64,000 nt of DNA from Theristus sp. LFF4_11 (taxonomy: Eukaryota; Nematoda; Chromadorea; Monhysterida; Xyalidae), in NCBI GenBank assembly GCA_030248135.1, contig JASANC010002476.1:1-64000 (forward strand). Direction: 5' to 3'. The position numbers and the translations under genes were made by a program. Position 1 is the stretch's first letter; each line of letters begins with the position of its first letter. This document shows, one piece after another, positions 21,000 to 34,400 of the stretch. The notes beneath the pieces were generated by a model. It had not been told where the DNA came from. It made no database searches and saw only the letters and a list, made by a program, of their open reading frames with translations.

Positions 21000-23900
21000 A
21001 CGTCAAAACGTCTCCTATGGGGCTGGGCGCGAGTACGCCAACCATGCCAGACCGACCAATGAGCGAGCGCTAATCATTCAACCAATAAGTGCGTTGCATG
21101 CGAACACGTGCTTATTTGCCCACGGCAGCATAACGAAAACATTCTGCCGACTGGGCGACCGCGTTACAAAATTTGTCACATTTTCTAACACATTATCACG
21201 GGTAAAAACTAGGGCAAGCAGTTTCCATCAGTGTGATTCCCAAATGACGAGCAGGGTCAAAAATGAGGGTTTTCTTTCATTCTTCAACTCAGTTGTTCTG
21301 ATAGCGCAGCAATTCATGACGAAAACTCACGCCATGTACATTTTTATTCCACAGAGAGTGATGAAAGCAGCGTGAAAGAACTTTTTATTTGAGATACTGT
21401 ATTTACCCGCAGATGGTCTCGACACGATAAAGAACAAGTAGTAATTAAAGGCAAGAAGACTCTGCATTTTCTGAGTACGCCAGCACACACACATTCGTTT
21501 TTGGGTTCGAACCAGGGCCGTGTCTGGGTTCGAATCTCACTGGAGACTTCAAAACTTTTCCGATGGCATCTCAAAAAAAAAACATTCGTTTGCGAAAGAA
21601 AATTGCATGCCATTTTAGACAAGAACTTCAGATACGGTATCGGTATGGTTTAGAGTTTTTTTTACGTTAGTATGGTTTGGTTTTTGTTCAACAACAGCAA
21701 GAAACGACAGTATAATATATCGGATTATATTGCTTTCTGCAGTCTCTGCGCATGAACATGTTTGTGAGAAGCTTCTTCGCAGCATCATGGGGCTTTATTA
21801 AAAACATCAGAACATTCTTATGGAAAATAAAACGATGTGGCTGTTGAGTTATTGGGTATGTTTGTTTGCGGCTGAAGTGCATTAGCGCTGAAGAAGATTT
21901 GAAAAATTGTTAATTGGAAAAAATGACAACCAGCAGTGCATTTTTGCTGCTTGCTGATTGGTGGCAGTTTCGTTCGCATTTAACTTCAAAAATGAGAACA
22001 GTTGCTTCGTTTGTAAAATCTTACGAAATTAAATGAACATGGACACGCAGAAAACATCACAGCCAAATAGCAGTATGCCTTCGTGGTGGCTCATATCAAT
22101 GTCAGTGCGTGCCACTGGATGGACGGAGTGAAAAAAGTTTTGTGTTGCCCTTTTCATACGATTCTTTTGAATTTGTGCCGTTATTCAAAAAGCCGCATCC
22201 CTCGGATAAAGGGACTTGTACGCCAAGTTGGGCAAAAACTGAAGGGGCGGCCAACTGAAACAACTGTGCAAAGGTCTCCTCATTGTGAGACTGCGCACTT
22301 TCTAACATCCAAAAGTTTACATTCTCATGTTGCACAACACACACAAACACACAGGCACGCATTGCCGTGTTCTACATTTGTGTGGTCTCACTGAGGGTGG
22401 AATTAAAGCTACTACTAATTTCTGCCTGTGTGGGTGAGGGGGATAGTTTGGTTCTGTTTTTGTTGTTTGGGTTGACTAGATTAAAAACGCGTGTGGTTGA
22501 CAAGAAAACTGCGCGTTTTTCAGACAAAGTGTACCCGCACGCCGGTGCCCACAGAATTCAACACACACAAAGGCTTTTATTCAGAATCGCAACTGAAGCG
22601 AGAACGATTTTTATATACGCATGGGATTTTATAATAAACAGGATTGTAAGTCTCTATGGTCTGTTATATCGGTTGTCGCCGACAACAAGTGAGAAAACTC
22701 TGCACAAAAACGTTTGCACACAAAACCATTTGCTGATGCTGATTACGGTACATCTGGTGAGTCTCGACACGATCTTCTTTATTTTCGAAAGTTCAACCTT
22801 TTTCCAGGTGTTTTCAAAAGTCTTTTTCTAGGCGATAGGGAACAGTAAAATTTTTGAAACAGAAATGGCAATTTCGTAACTCATCCTGTAAACTGAAATG
22901 TTTTCAGCATTTTCTCTAGATGAAAGCTGTGTAAAAGAAGCAGCGACATACCACACTTGTTGTCAATGTGATGTGGAATTGTTGGTTCTGTGCAATAATT
23001 CGTGCAGTAGAACGCAACATTGAAATCTGAAGGCTTCTCAGCAGCAGACTCAATACCGATATTAAACTTTGAAAACTAAATCAACCGTCTGCACTTCACA
23101 ACATTTGTCGATTTTTCATGTTTTCCATTTTGCTGCAAGTGAGTGATAGGGCCAGAAAAACCTCTCAAAGTCTTCTAATAGTGTTCTAAGTTTCAGCTCG
23201 AAACAATCTCAGCACAAGCCATTGAGAGCATTTTAAACTTGGAACCTTTTTTGGTACTTTGGCTTTCATGACCTGATTGAGAACTATACCGACGCAGCAA
23301 TGTGTCAAAAGCGCAAATTCTAAGGGCAGAACCTGAGAGTAAAAGGCAGAAAACCAAAAGACACTCACAGTTTCTCATTTGGTATTTCGGACACGTTGCC
23401 ACACAAAAGACATTTTCAAAAAATGAGGAAACGATTTTACGTTTTTATTTTTAGTTTTCCAGGCCTTTTATTTCCGTTTGTCGGTAATTTTTCTGTAAAC
23501 ATCAGATCCAAAAAAGCAAAGAGAAATGAAGAAATTCATCAATGTAGCTCAGAGCTCAGAGGAACAAAAAAGAAATTCATGAAAGATTATGAATTTTCAA
23601 GTATGCTCACAGAATTGTCAAGTTCAAGAACTACATACATATAGGTTTATGCAGTGTAGGCAGAAGAGAGCTCTGTTTTTGTGTGTGTGTGCCTTCATTT
23701 CCATTATTTTTAATTTCCTTAAGTTTACTAACCAGACACATGTCTTGCACACGTGAATGGCATTGAATCGTATAACGGAAGCAATATTCAGTCGTTCAGA
23801 AAAAGATTGCCGCTGTGAATACGATTGCCATTTTCGACAATATTTTGACGTGATACTTTGCTTGTTTGTTTGCTCTTGATTTGCTGCGATGTTGACCGTG

Positions 23901-25780
23901 CATGGAGTGTTCTGGACAAACGCAAAAAATCACTGATGTTTTTCACAGTCTCCCTATCCATCAATCAGACATGTCGTGTAAGAGCGCAGAGTACACCGTG
24001 AGTAAGGCAGCAGAAAACATCAGCGCTGAATTACAAAATGCAACGAAGTTTACAATGGCAACTTTTTCAGAGAGGCCTACAGAGAAGAAGATACTGATGT
24101 GGGTGTGCAAGACAGCTACAGCTTCACCTCTGCACGTAATCGCCTTCATGCGTTTCATGAAGGCTGTTGTACAGGGTGGTTGTTGTTGTTGTGGTTTTGC
24201 GGCTGGCGAATAATGCAACTGACATATCAGCTCTGCATTGCGCCGGCAGCCTAGCCATAGATTATAGGGACAGCCCACAAATTCCACTTTTTCAAAATTC
24301 TTGATTTTCTCGGTTATATTATAACATCCCCTCCCTCATGTGCAAGACTTTCCCAGTGACTTAACTGTGAGTTTATCTGAACGTGAACTGATGTGCGTAT
24401 ACTCGTAATTGTAAATAATAATGTTCGGGCTTTTTATTGATGCAACAAACTGTGTGAGACCCTGGTTGAGTTTGTCTGGCGCACACCCTGTGCAGTTATA
24501 ACAGGTTCACATACGTTTCTTAATCACTCAACTAACGATGCATTGCATGCAAATCAGACAAAGACTAGTCCAATGAGTTTGAAATTTAGACTCATGGTTT
24601 GGAGATTTGCGATGGTAAAAACACAGTCTATCATGTTTCTCTAAGGAAACGCCTAAGAACTATTCGCATACACATTTTTTAATCTTTTATGCACACACCG
24701 CTTGCACTTACACACAAGAAGCATTTATGCCTTGAAAAGCATTTTACAGAAACACAAAAAAGAAAAGAAATTAAGTGATCATAAGGTTTCGAGTGAAAGC
24801 TTGATTTTCAGCTTTTCTAGAAAAGGAGCTGAAAAAATTGGTTTGATTGATTGTGTTCATGCCAGACGCCCAACGCCATACTGTAACTATACTTAGCTTT
24901 TTTTCTATCGCCGGTGAAATTACTGAAACGGATCGAATGTTTTGGGTCGGTTTCGCTGCAAGAATAATGGGGACACATGATTTCCCGCGTTTTCGTTTTT
25001 TAGGTGGAAAGTGTAAATTAAAGCAAAAAAAGAATTGTCTTTTCATGTGTGTTTTCCGGAGAAAGACATTTCCGTGTCATGTGTTTTTTCTAAACAATAA
25101 TAACAAGGCGTTTTGTGGGCAAAAATTGAATCGGTAACAAAATGAGCTGAGTGGTGCACCACGTTTCCCATAGAGATAAGGATGTTGCCCCCCAAGACCG
25201 CCTCAGTACAAAGCTTTACTATAAACAATCCACCCGGGAACGTATCACACCGACTAATTAAGAAACGCACGGAACAACTAGCTCGCACTCAACTTCCCTC
25301 CTCTCAATAAAAATCCACCAATCACGAAATAAATCACGTTATCTGCTATTTGAACCGCATGACATCATTCATTTATCTGGTCGGAATTATTGATCGTCGC
25401 TGTCGTACAATCTGATTTTTTGTACTAAACATCAAACCACATTAACATGGTTTCAATAGGGTGCAGAAAGAAAATATCGTGAAATGTATCTTCAAGATCT
25501 GAAATACATAGCTGAAAAAATCGAAAAAACCGGACCCCAAAACTCACCGCTCGTCAGGCGCCAAGGATGTTATGGTTGAAACGGCTCGATCGTTTTTTAA
25601 AGAGTTGATTTTTCAAATCCTTAATGTGAAATTCAGTTGCTTCCAGTGATGCCGATCATTGATCCATTACTAATTAGTAATTGGTGTTTTCAGACACGCT
25701 TGACAAAGTATAGTTGTTCAACCTGCATAAATCAGGCATTTATTTAACATTAATTAACTTGAAAATCAATACATTAAGAT
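21000..25780. other. intergenic, no gene seen
   Basis: Only short, low-quality ORFs on both strands. Two B-box-like GGTTCGAA motifs sit at about 21504 and 21529. Nothing else was assigned. Confidence 0.45.
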
Positions 25781-25781
25781 A

Positions 25782-25946
25782 CACTCAAACTAATAGACAA
25801 TCAGCTGATTGGTTGGTTGGCAATCATGCTCAAGCATACTTTCTGCGCAAAACAACGGCTGCTCCCACAGCAATTCCTGCACAAAGAACATGCATCACGT
25901 CATCACCAACCAATCGGCTGATTATCTATAATTTAGAATTCAACTG
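25782..25946. mobile_element. TA-site palindromic MITE, copy 3 (diverged)
   Basis: Inverted ends CACTCAAACTAATAGACAAT and its counterpart, with the family core AATCAGCTGATTGG and flanking TA. It is more diverged from copies at 12044 and 46194 than those are from each other. Confidence 0.75.
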
Positions 25947-28084
25947 TAAATACAAAGCACGTGAGAGAAGCGAACTTTTCTGCAATAAAAATGAAAACAT
26001 ACGAAGAACCAAGATGAAAATGAAAACATACCAAGCGATAGAACCCGAACGACAAAAAATGACAAATAAAGGACCACTTGAAAAAATCGAGCCAACTCAC
26101 TTATACTGAACATTCATCTTTTTTGAAGCGCGCCATTAAATGAAAGCAGACAAATTATCGAACACCCATGCAAAAAATGAAAAGTGCTTTTTGCATGTGG
26201 GAATAAAGCGAACTAAAAAGGTACGCATGTATTTCGCGCTCAAAGGCACACCATAGCAAGCGTCATGTATTTTTTTCATTTTTACCACCTTCATTCAGGC
26301 TATTACTGAAATATTGCATTCAACCGGTTGTTTTTGCTTCCAAAAAACGATTGCTTTTAGGAATAGCTTTGACCAGCAAAATGGAGAGCAATTTGGGCTT
26401 ATTGGATTTAGGACGGGTGGAAAAGAAAGATGTGGAGCGCACGGCGCTCTTCAAATTATGATAGGGCTTATCTTCAGCTGACGTTCGAAACAAGAATTAT
26501 ATTTTGAAAAACAAATAATAGGTTAAAAAGCCGAAACTTCAACACTTCTTGATGTCAATCAGCAAGCGCGTCAAAAGCAGTCAATCAGATGTTCCTTTGA
26601 GGGCAGCGCAGAAAAATAAGGCACGGGTAGATGTGCACGAACATATGCATCTGCACGATCATGTGAACCTGCATTGTATGTGCATTATTTTTCTGCGTGG
26701 CTACATTGTATGTTATGACTGTGCAGGGTATCAAAGTTTGTCAAAATCGAGCCTAAGAAAAAACTATCAATTCGTAAAAATCCACCACACCACCAAGCAA
26801 ACTGTCATGAGAGAGCTTTGAAAGCAAAAAAACGTTGCAATGCGTGTGCTGTGGCGTATGTAAACAGATTACTGGTAATAACACGCTGAAGCTGTGATAT
26901 GTTGCCTGAAGAGAAAATAAGCTGCGGCTCCATTTGGTGTCGGAGCCTGAAATTGTTGCAACGTGCCGCTTGAAAAGTGCATTCACAGCCAAACTTGTGC
27001 CATTAACTACCAGAAACATCTGGCGGTGCAAATAATGCTGGTGCAATTTAACGCCAGACTTTGTGTAGAAGTAGAACAAACACTCAAAAAATCACTTAAA
27101 ATTGAAAAATAAAAATAAAATGAAACGGGTGCACCTAGCTGCACCACGTTATTAGACTGATCAGTACCTCACGCAAAAACATTTTATCGGAAATTGTGTT
27201 TTCTTATTCGTTTGCTCTTGGAATAAGCAAGGATTAGCTTCACTTATTTAGTTTTTAATTTTTGTCCCCACAAATTCAAGGACACACAGGTCATCAAACG
27301 CCATTGGAAGGAACATCTCGAAAGAATAGTAGCACTTTGCAAGAATACTAGCACATTGCAACAATACAGCGCTGTCGAAACAAGTTCCAGGACTTGTATT
27401 AGCTCATAACGTATGTGGCTTTCTTGTCTAGCAAAAGAGCCGATTTTTCACGGGGAAAATCTGATCAGCAATATAACTGATGTGCATTTACAAGCTATAA
27501 GCCCACACTTGCGCCCAATTTACATGTAACTCAAAGTACAACATAAATGCAGGGTGGTTGGTTGCGCACACACACCGTGAAAGTACAATAGTTCTATACA
27601 TGTTAACACACACGCGCGTGCACACACACAAACACACTGGCACACATGCGTTGCTCCGTGCGAAGCATCATTACGCAGGAACGTGCGCTTTTGTGTGCCA
27701 ATGTGCTACGACATTAAAACTGATCAGCACAGCGAACATTGCCGAAAAAGAGTGCATTTTAGTTTAAACCACCCGGTACTGCATTGTTTATCATGTGATA
27801 AACCATATGTTTCGGCAATGTATCATTCTTTCAGCTGATTGTTAAGATAAAATGTGCTTTTAAGCCAAGAGAGAAACTGGTCTATTACACGATGAACAGA
27901 CATTGTACGTGCGCAAGAGCGACTGTCAAAAATACTCAGCGGTAAATGTTTGTTATGCAGAACTGATATTCCATTTTTTTAAATGCGCGGAAAGCGCACT
28001 TTTCTCCAGTCCAATTAAGTTTGATTTTGCTGTCAAAATGTTTTGACATTCAATCGACACTTCGCAATTCAAATGACGGCTCGT
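25947..28084. other. intergenic, no gene seen
   Basis: AT-rich; a CA-rich stretch at about 27605-27650. No supported gene. Confidence 0.45.
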
Positions 28085-28090
28085 GTACTA

Positions 28091-28972
28091 TTCCGGCCCG
28101 CGAAATTCCGGCCCGAAGAATTCCGGCCCGCTCATTCCGGCCCGAAGAAGTCCGGCCCAAAGAATTCCGGCCTGAAGAGTTCCGGCCAGACAATTCCGGC
28201 CCGAAGAATTCCGGCCCGAAGAATTCCGGCGCGGAGAATTCCGGCCCGATTAATTTTCGCAGCACGAACAGTATTAAACCACACGAAGTGATTTTTGGTG
28301 ATCAAATTTCGATGTTCACGCCGCGAATAAATAAATTCATACAGCTAGTTTGAAGCTTTGTTAGCCGTGTAGAATTATACCTGAGGTTTTTTTTTGTTCC
28401 AACAAGTTGAACATATTGACTTGTGATACTGCACTAGTGCCCCCCCTCGTAATTTGCTGGACACTCCACCCAGCAAAATTTGCGTGAAATTTTTTGAGAC
28501 ACCGAAAAAAGTCAACGTTTGAAAAAAATGCAAACCAGCCAGCAAGATCACGCAAGTCAAAAAATGCAGAAATAATATCAAGAAGGACAAAAAACACAGC
28601 ACAAACAAAAATCAGTTTTTTTGATGGTTCGTGACAAGAAAAATAATCTTTTTGTTAATTATTTTGGAAAAAAGGCTCCTCTTTCTAAAAAAATCAAACA
28701 AGACAAACATTTTTTTGAACGTCATTGAAAATACACTGTAACATGTGAACATCGATATTTTATTACTAAAAAAATCACTTCGTATGGTTTAATATTCTTC
28801 GTGCTGGCGAAAATCCATCGGGCCGGAATTCTCCGGGCCGGAATTCTTCGGGCCGGAATTATTCCAGGCCGGAATTCTTCGGGCCGGAATTCTTCGGGAC
28901 GGAATTCTTCGGGCCGGAATGAGCGGACCGGAACTTTTCAGGCCGGAATTAGCGGGCCGGAATTGTACCACC
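28091..28972. mobile_element. foldback-like element FB1 with tandem-repeat arms
   Basis: Left arm 28091-28330 and right arm about 28725-28972 are inverted copies. The outer part of each arm is about ten tandem units of 15 bp (GAATTCCGGCCCGAA and variants); the inner part is unique but also inverted (AAACCACACGAAGTGATTTTT against AAACCATACGAAGTGATTTTT). The middle, about 390 bp, shows no transposase. Long inverted arms built from short direct repeats are the hallmark of foldback elements. The ORFs across the arms encode repeats of EFRPKK type and are not credible genes. Confidence 0.7.
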
Positions 28973-29588
28973 CCCCCCTGAACTCACTATTTTGACCCAT
29001 TTGTTTTTCCCCATGAAAGGTATCAGCACGGCTGCATCGATTACTTTTATCTGCTTCTGCATCTGAATCTGCAAACCAAGATGCAATATTTTTTGCATGA
29101 AAATTCTTGTTGTCGTTGGATTTTAGGCGATATTTTAGCCAGGGCTAACCCACAAAGCGTACAGAACGTCGCTGAGTAGGGTGCCCATGGTGTTTTCTCT
29201 GCCGATATGTGCCTACACGCACCCCTCGGCGGGGCTCGATTACCGAATGCACAGACGTCTAACGCGCTACCACCACGCCACGAGGGTGACAAATTCCGTG
29301 CCAAGATACAAGAAGAAGGCTTTTTACAGTTTTGTACAATACTAAGTAATCAGCAAAAAGAATCAGCAAACAAAAGCCACCATTCCAACTCCCAACGGTG
29401 TTATAATGCAACATTAAAGCATGAAGAAACACAAGTCATGTTTTCAAAACTCTCAGTCTTTCAATTTATGTGTGCATGCGCTATTCTGCAATGTGCATTG
29501 TCTAAATTTATATTCTTTTGTATTCAATGAAAATTTTTGTTTCATGCTGCACTGCACAAACTTTTGATCAATTCTTTTTTAAAGCGTG
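28973..29588. other. intergenic with one tRNA-like sequence
   Basis: No gene is supported here apart from the tRNA-like sequence at 29222-29287. Confidence 0.45.
29222..29287 (-). other. tRNA-like sequence (A box and weak B box), probably SINE head or pseudo-tRNA
   Basis: On the minus strand ACCCTCG pairs with CGAGGG as an acceptor-like stem, TGGCGTGGTGG fits a pol III A box, and a GCGT/GCGC D-arm can form. The anticodon arm does not fold into a 5-bp stem with a 7-nt loop and the B box (GGTAATCGAGCC) carries an insertion, so a working tRNA is unlikely. Confidence 0.4.
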
Positions 29589-29991
29589 TGTAATGTCCTA
29601 CTTTAGCCTTCGTGTCTGCACTCTCACACAAAGCCGGGTTTACGGTGAGCTGTTTCTGACAGAGCGCTTGACTTCCAATGCTCATCTACTTTTTTCCTAG
29701 ATGCTCAACAGTTTTCTTAAATCTTTGTTCAGCTATTTTTCTTTGATTCGTTCTTGTACATTATAAAAGTGCTGTGTTTTATGAGTTCAGCATGTGCCGT
29801 TCGTGCCATTTTGTCCCTCTTTATTTCTATCGTCTTTCGTCGTCGTTTTAATAAAAGTGAAGTCGTTTTAATTTAGTAAAAGTAAAGTAAAAGTAAAAAA
29901 CCCAACGTCGTCCACCGGTCATCACACACAGCAGCTCGGATCGGTTGGCAGTCCAGTGAGCCATTCACACACGCCAAAGCAGAACACTTCA
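29589..29991 (+). repeat. 5' LTR of copy 2
   Basis: 403 bp, nearly identical to 31046-31448. It carries a TATA-type promoter box and a polyadenylation signal, as expected of U3-R-U5. Confidence 0.88.
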
Positions 29992-31045
29992 GTGGAGTTC
30001 CCGCCGAGACAATGCTGGGTGGCGACGTCGCGTGCACCGAGACCATGGAGGGTCAGTGCAGAAAGGCCATGGAGGGTCAGCGTCGACGAGAGGCGGTGGC
30101 GTGCTGCGCGTCTTCGCGTGTGGTCGAGTGTCGACGAGGCAGATCAGCGGAGTGGCGGGCTCACCAGTGGCTGGCAGAACGTCGCATGGAACGGAGACGC
30201 GGTGGCTGTGGCGGCATGCGAGCTGAGACGGCGTCGATCTATGGCACGGCCGGGTTTCGCCGAGGGCAGCTTTCGAGAAAGCCAGAACGCCGCAGCGGAG
30301 ATTGGTTGGTCGGAGTTATTTTCGGTCTCCGTGACTCAAACCGATTCGGAGTTATTTCGGTCTCCGAGACTCAAACCGAACGGAGGACGGCCTCCGTGAT
30401 CAAAAACGTGATTGGCTGTGGTGGTGTTGCTGAAGAAGGCTGCGAGGAGAAGTTTGGTTGTGGCGCAGTGAAGCGCAGTAGAAGTTTTATTGTTAGCCAC
30501 GGTTCTTTGATTTTGACGTCTCCAGTAAACTGCGACGTAGAGTGCAGGTTGCGCCAGTCTTCTGCTGATTTGTAATAGATTTGTTTGATTTTTTTGTTTT
30601 GTTTTACCCCCGTTTTCAGTGTGTGGAGAGGGTGAACTGTTTTAATGTTTTTTCTTCTATTTTAGTTTTGGCGGTTTTTCTTTGGGGTTTTTCGACGCAA
30701 TTCGACTGCCGTGCGTGATCCCAAGCTTTAACAATCGTGACAGTTTAGTTTTGTTTTGTTTTCGTTTGTCAGGATAGCTTTTAGGTTTTTCAGTTTTGGC
30801 AGTTCAGGTTTTCGAATTTGGCAGTTGATGATCTTTGCTTTCTTTTTTTGCTTCTAGCTTTTGAAGTTTGCTTTTTAGCATTTTCTCGGATTTCAAGTGA
30901 TTCAATTTCAGTTCCGTTTGAGTTGGAGCATTTAGGAGTTTTGAAATGAGTGGAAGCAGGTGCCCAGGTCAGGCAGTGCACCAGACACTCGGCTGCGTAG
31001 GGAGAGTGACGTCGCGAGGGCGCTCCGTATGGGGGAGTAGGGTAC

Positions 31046-31448
31046 TGTAATGTCCTACTTTAGCCTTCGTGTCTGCACTCTCACACAAAGCCGGGTTTAC
31101 GGTGAGCTGTTTCTGACAGAGCGCTTGACTTCCAATGCTCATCTACTTTTTTCCTAGATGCTCAACAGTTTTCTTAAATCTTTGTTCAGCTATTTTTCTT
31201 TGATTCGTTCTTGTACATTATAAAAGTGCTGTGTTTTATGAGTTCAGCATGTGCCGTTCGTGCCATTTTGTCCCTCTTTATTTCTATCGTCTTTCGTCGT
31301 CGTTTTAATAAAAGTGAAGTCGTTTTAATTTAGTAAAAGTAAAGTAAAAGTAAAAAACCCAACGTCGTCCACCGGTCATCACACACAGCAGCTCGGATCG
31401 GTTGGCAGTCCAGTGAGCCATTCACACACGCCAAAGCAGAACACTTCA
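31046..31448 (+). repeat. 3' LTR of copy 2
   Basis: 403 bp, preceded by a polypurine-like tract and followed by CGTG, the target duplication. Confidence 0.88.
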
Positions 31449-31452
31449 CGTG

Positions 31453-34400
31453 GTACTGATAAATTGATTCCGTTTCTAGCTACAAAATCCTTCAAATCGT
31501 GGACATAGACGCATTTTATGCGACACATGTGAAAGCTGGCTGTAATTTATAAAAGCGTTGACGAAAATTTAATAAACGATGTCGATATAAATTCCATCAG
31601 CAAACACAGTGGAAATATCCAAACTACTAAAAGGTGGAATCAAAAGTAGTGGACGCTGGAAACGTGGAGTCGCAAATGTGGAACAACTTCTGTCATCAGG
31701 AACAAAAATGAACGTAAAGCATTATGAGATAAGCCGCTTTGTTGCGGAATCATTATTTCTTTTAGTTCTCTGTTTTACATTCGAGTGCCACAAACCCCTG
31801 CCCCGACATACAAATAACAACATGTGAAAAAGGAGCATTCATAATTAGTTGAGCTACATTTGACATGCCGATGAAGAAACTTTCCGGGTTTTATTTAGGT
31901 ATGCGTCAAATCTTTTTTTACCGTCGCAAAATACGGGGGTAAACGCAGAATAGTTTCAAATTGCGGGTTTGGCAGTTTTCATAGCACAAAGCGCAGAAAT
32001 TTGCTTTTGGTGCGCCCGAGGTTTTCCCGCCGGTTTCACGATCGATCATAATCAAAGAGAGCTTTTATTTTATTTTTATTTTATTTCCACGCTTTGAAAA
32101 TGGGTATGTTATCGTAAAAAGTTTTATCGTGGGTAGTTCAATTCTGAATCCGTGTTTATGGGTTTTTATTTTTTCACGCCAAATGTATTCCTACCTCGGT
32201 TTGTGTATTTGCGGGTTGCGGCTTTTTCACAAAAAGTTAAAAAGTTTCACAGTTTTACCACAGTTACCACGCCCTATGAGACGAGCCAAAACGCGTGCCA
32301 ATGTTCATGCCACACCCTTCATCGTGTGACAGGCAAAGAGCGTGGTACACCGGTCTAAACGCATCGGGCAAAAAAATGAACCTAACTTTTTAAATCCACG
32401 GATGAAATTACCACAGGAAACATTTTTGCTCTGTTGTGAAAGCAATGCAGGTGAAAATTGAAAGGGCGAACACTGGAAACCAGGTCAAACCCCTAGGAAC
32501 TTTCAAAAATGCCTAATCTTTGCTCCCAAAAAAATCTCGCGGCAAAAAAATTAACTAAATTTTTAAAATTTTCGGGTGAAATAACCCCAGGAAACATTTT
32601 TGTTCGACTTTTAGTGTCGCAGGTAAAAACTAAAAGAGCGAACATACATGATTACAGAATTGAAAAAAAAACTGCGGCAAGATTAATAAGTAACAATCTT
32701 TTCAAAATCCGTTTTCTGTTTCTACAACGGACATGAAGACGTCTGAAAAAAATTCTAAAAAATACAAAATGCAACCAACGTCAGATGTCGTCGTATCAGC
32801 ACGAGATCGATGAGACACTTCGTTATCATTCTTTGACTCGGCCATGCTTTCAAAATTTTGAAGTTCGTTTTCTATTTGATTTTTACTTCAGCAACACCAG
32901 GATTTCAAATAATGATAAATTTGTATTGTTGCTGTATCGCATTTTGTTCTTGTGTTGCATGCGAAGTTATTATTGGACTTTCAACTGGAGAATGACGAAC
33001 ACGTGTGGCTGGAAAACAAAATGAAAAGTAAAATGAATTTGTGATAATGGTTGCAAATGCTCGCACAAAAGGGTTTGAATGAAAACGACGACGCTAAAAA
33101 TCACGCTTGCAAACCAGAAAAAAACAGAAAACGCACCACCATGAGGACTGTGCCAGAAAACTCCAAACTCACAGTGCGTTGTGTATATGACAAAAAATCA
33201 TTTTCAATTTCTTCGTCGGCGCACTTTGCAAACAGCACTGTCGCTGCTAAGTGCTCAAATGAAAGACCATAGCAGAAAAAATGATTGACAGTAAAAATGT
33301 TCTACAAATGTCGTGATCAAAGAGTACGGTTCCAACCGTATTTAGTGTCCCAAGATCTATGCACGCAGTCTAAAGCGCCCCTGATCCGGCCAGGGACCCA
33401 CTATATAGTTCATTCAATTTCGGTTCTCAGTTTGCAAACATTTGTTAACAATTTTTTCTGATGATCACGTGCGTTACAGTCAGGTCGTGTCGGGACCAGA
33501 ACAGATACGATAGAAATCGAACTTGTTCAGTTTAATTTGACCAAAAACGGCGCTTGTGGATAGATTTGTTAATTTTGTGTCCAGTTAAAAACGCCAAAAC
33601 GGAAATAAACAGCCATGCGCACGAGAAAGGCCATAATTTTGGCCGCAATTTACGCAGCTGTCGCTATATGGTGCATTATCGGGCATATATTTTCTTTATG
33701 CGAACATTTCAAAATGCGTTGCACTAAGGAGATGCCGTTCACAATGTTTCATGCAGAACGCGGCAGATTTCAAACGTTCGATTTGCGCACGTGTGTCCGT
33801 AGCTTGCCGTAGCTCGCCATGCCACGGAACAAGACAACAACAGAATGCTTTGATCTTCTATTTTATGCGCTGTGATGTTCAATTTATTTGAAAACCAAGT
33901 AAACATTCTTGCATGCTTTATGAATTAACTACAGTAGATACATGAAATTAAGAAAACGTTAATAACTAACGTCTCAAGATAAGTTATTTGAAGAACACTC
34001 ATGATCGTTTACTTGAAAACATAATCAGATTTTCACGAGCAAATGGCTTGCATGCTTTCAACACATTAATGAAACTTGGTGCGTCGAATTTTCACCTGTT
34101 TTCTCCTGTTTCGAAAAAGCCGCTGTCAAAGAAGAAAAAATTGTTGGATGTAACAGAATTTTCATTCAGGAAAATAACGAACAAACAGCATCGCATGCAG
34201 CCATGAACGGTCGTATGAGGCATTTGTACAAATGGTGGAGAAATTGGAGGCAACATTTCTTGGGCGTTTTGTCCAATAAACCCGAGAAAACGCAGGTTGA
34301 GAAAAAACAGGCGATTATGCAGGAGAAAATACAGTTTATCTGATTTCAATCGCATGGTTAGTGGTTACTTGTAATTCTTCTCAAAAAAGTATTCCATAAA

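Larger units (their letters stand above)
29589..31448 (+). mobile_element. short LTR retrotransposon (non-autonomous), copy 2
   Basis: LTRs 29589-29991 and 31046-31448 begin TGTAATG and end AACACTTCA, flanked by a 4-bp duplication CGTG. Just inside the 5' LTR a TGG (29993) opens a possible primer-binding site; just before the 3' LTR is a purine tract (GGGGGAGTAGGG), which fixes the orientation. The LTR has TATAAAAG at 29762 and AATAAA at 29850. The internal region of about 1.05 kb holds overlapping Arg-rich ORFs (29956-30399, 30012-30575) with no gag, RT or integrase motif. Copy 1 (4545-6485) is the same element inverted. Confidence 0.9.

Noticed and set aside
28091..28972. Regular short repeats suggesting a CRISPR array or a repeat protein
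   Set aside because: Units are contiguous with no spacers, occur as inverted pairs, and the genome is eukaryotic.
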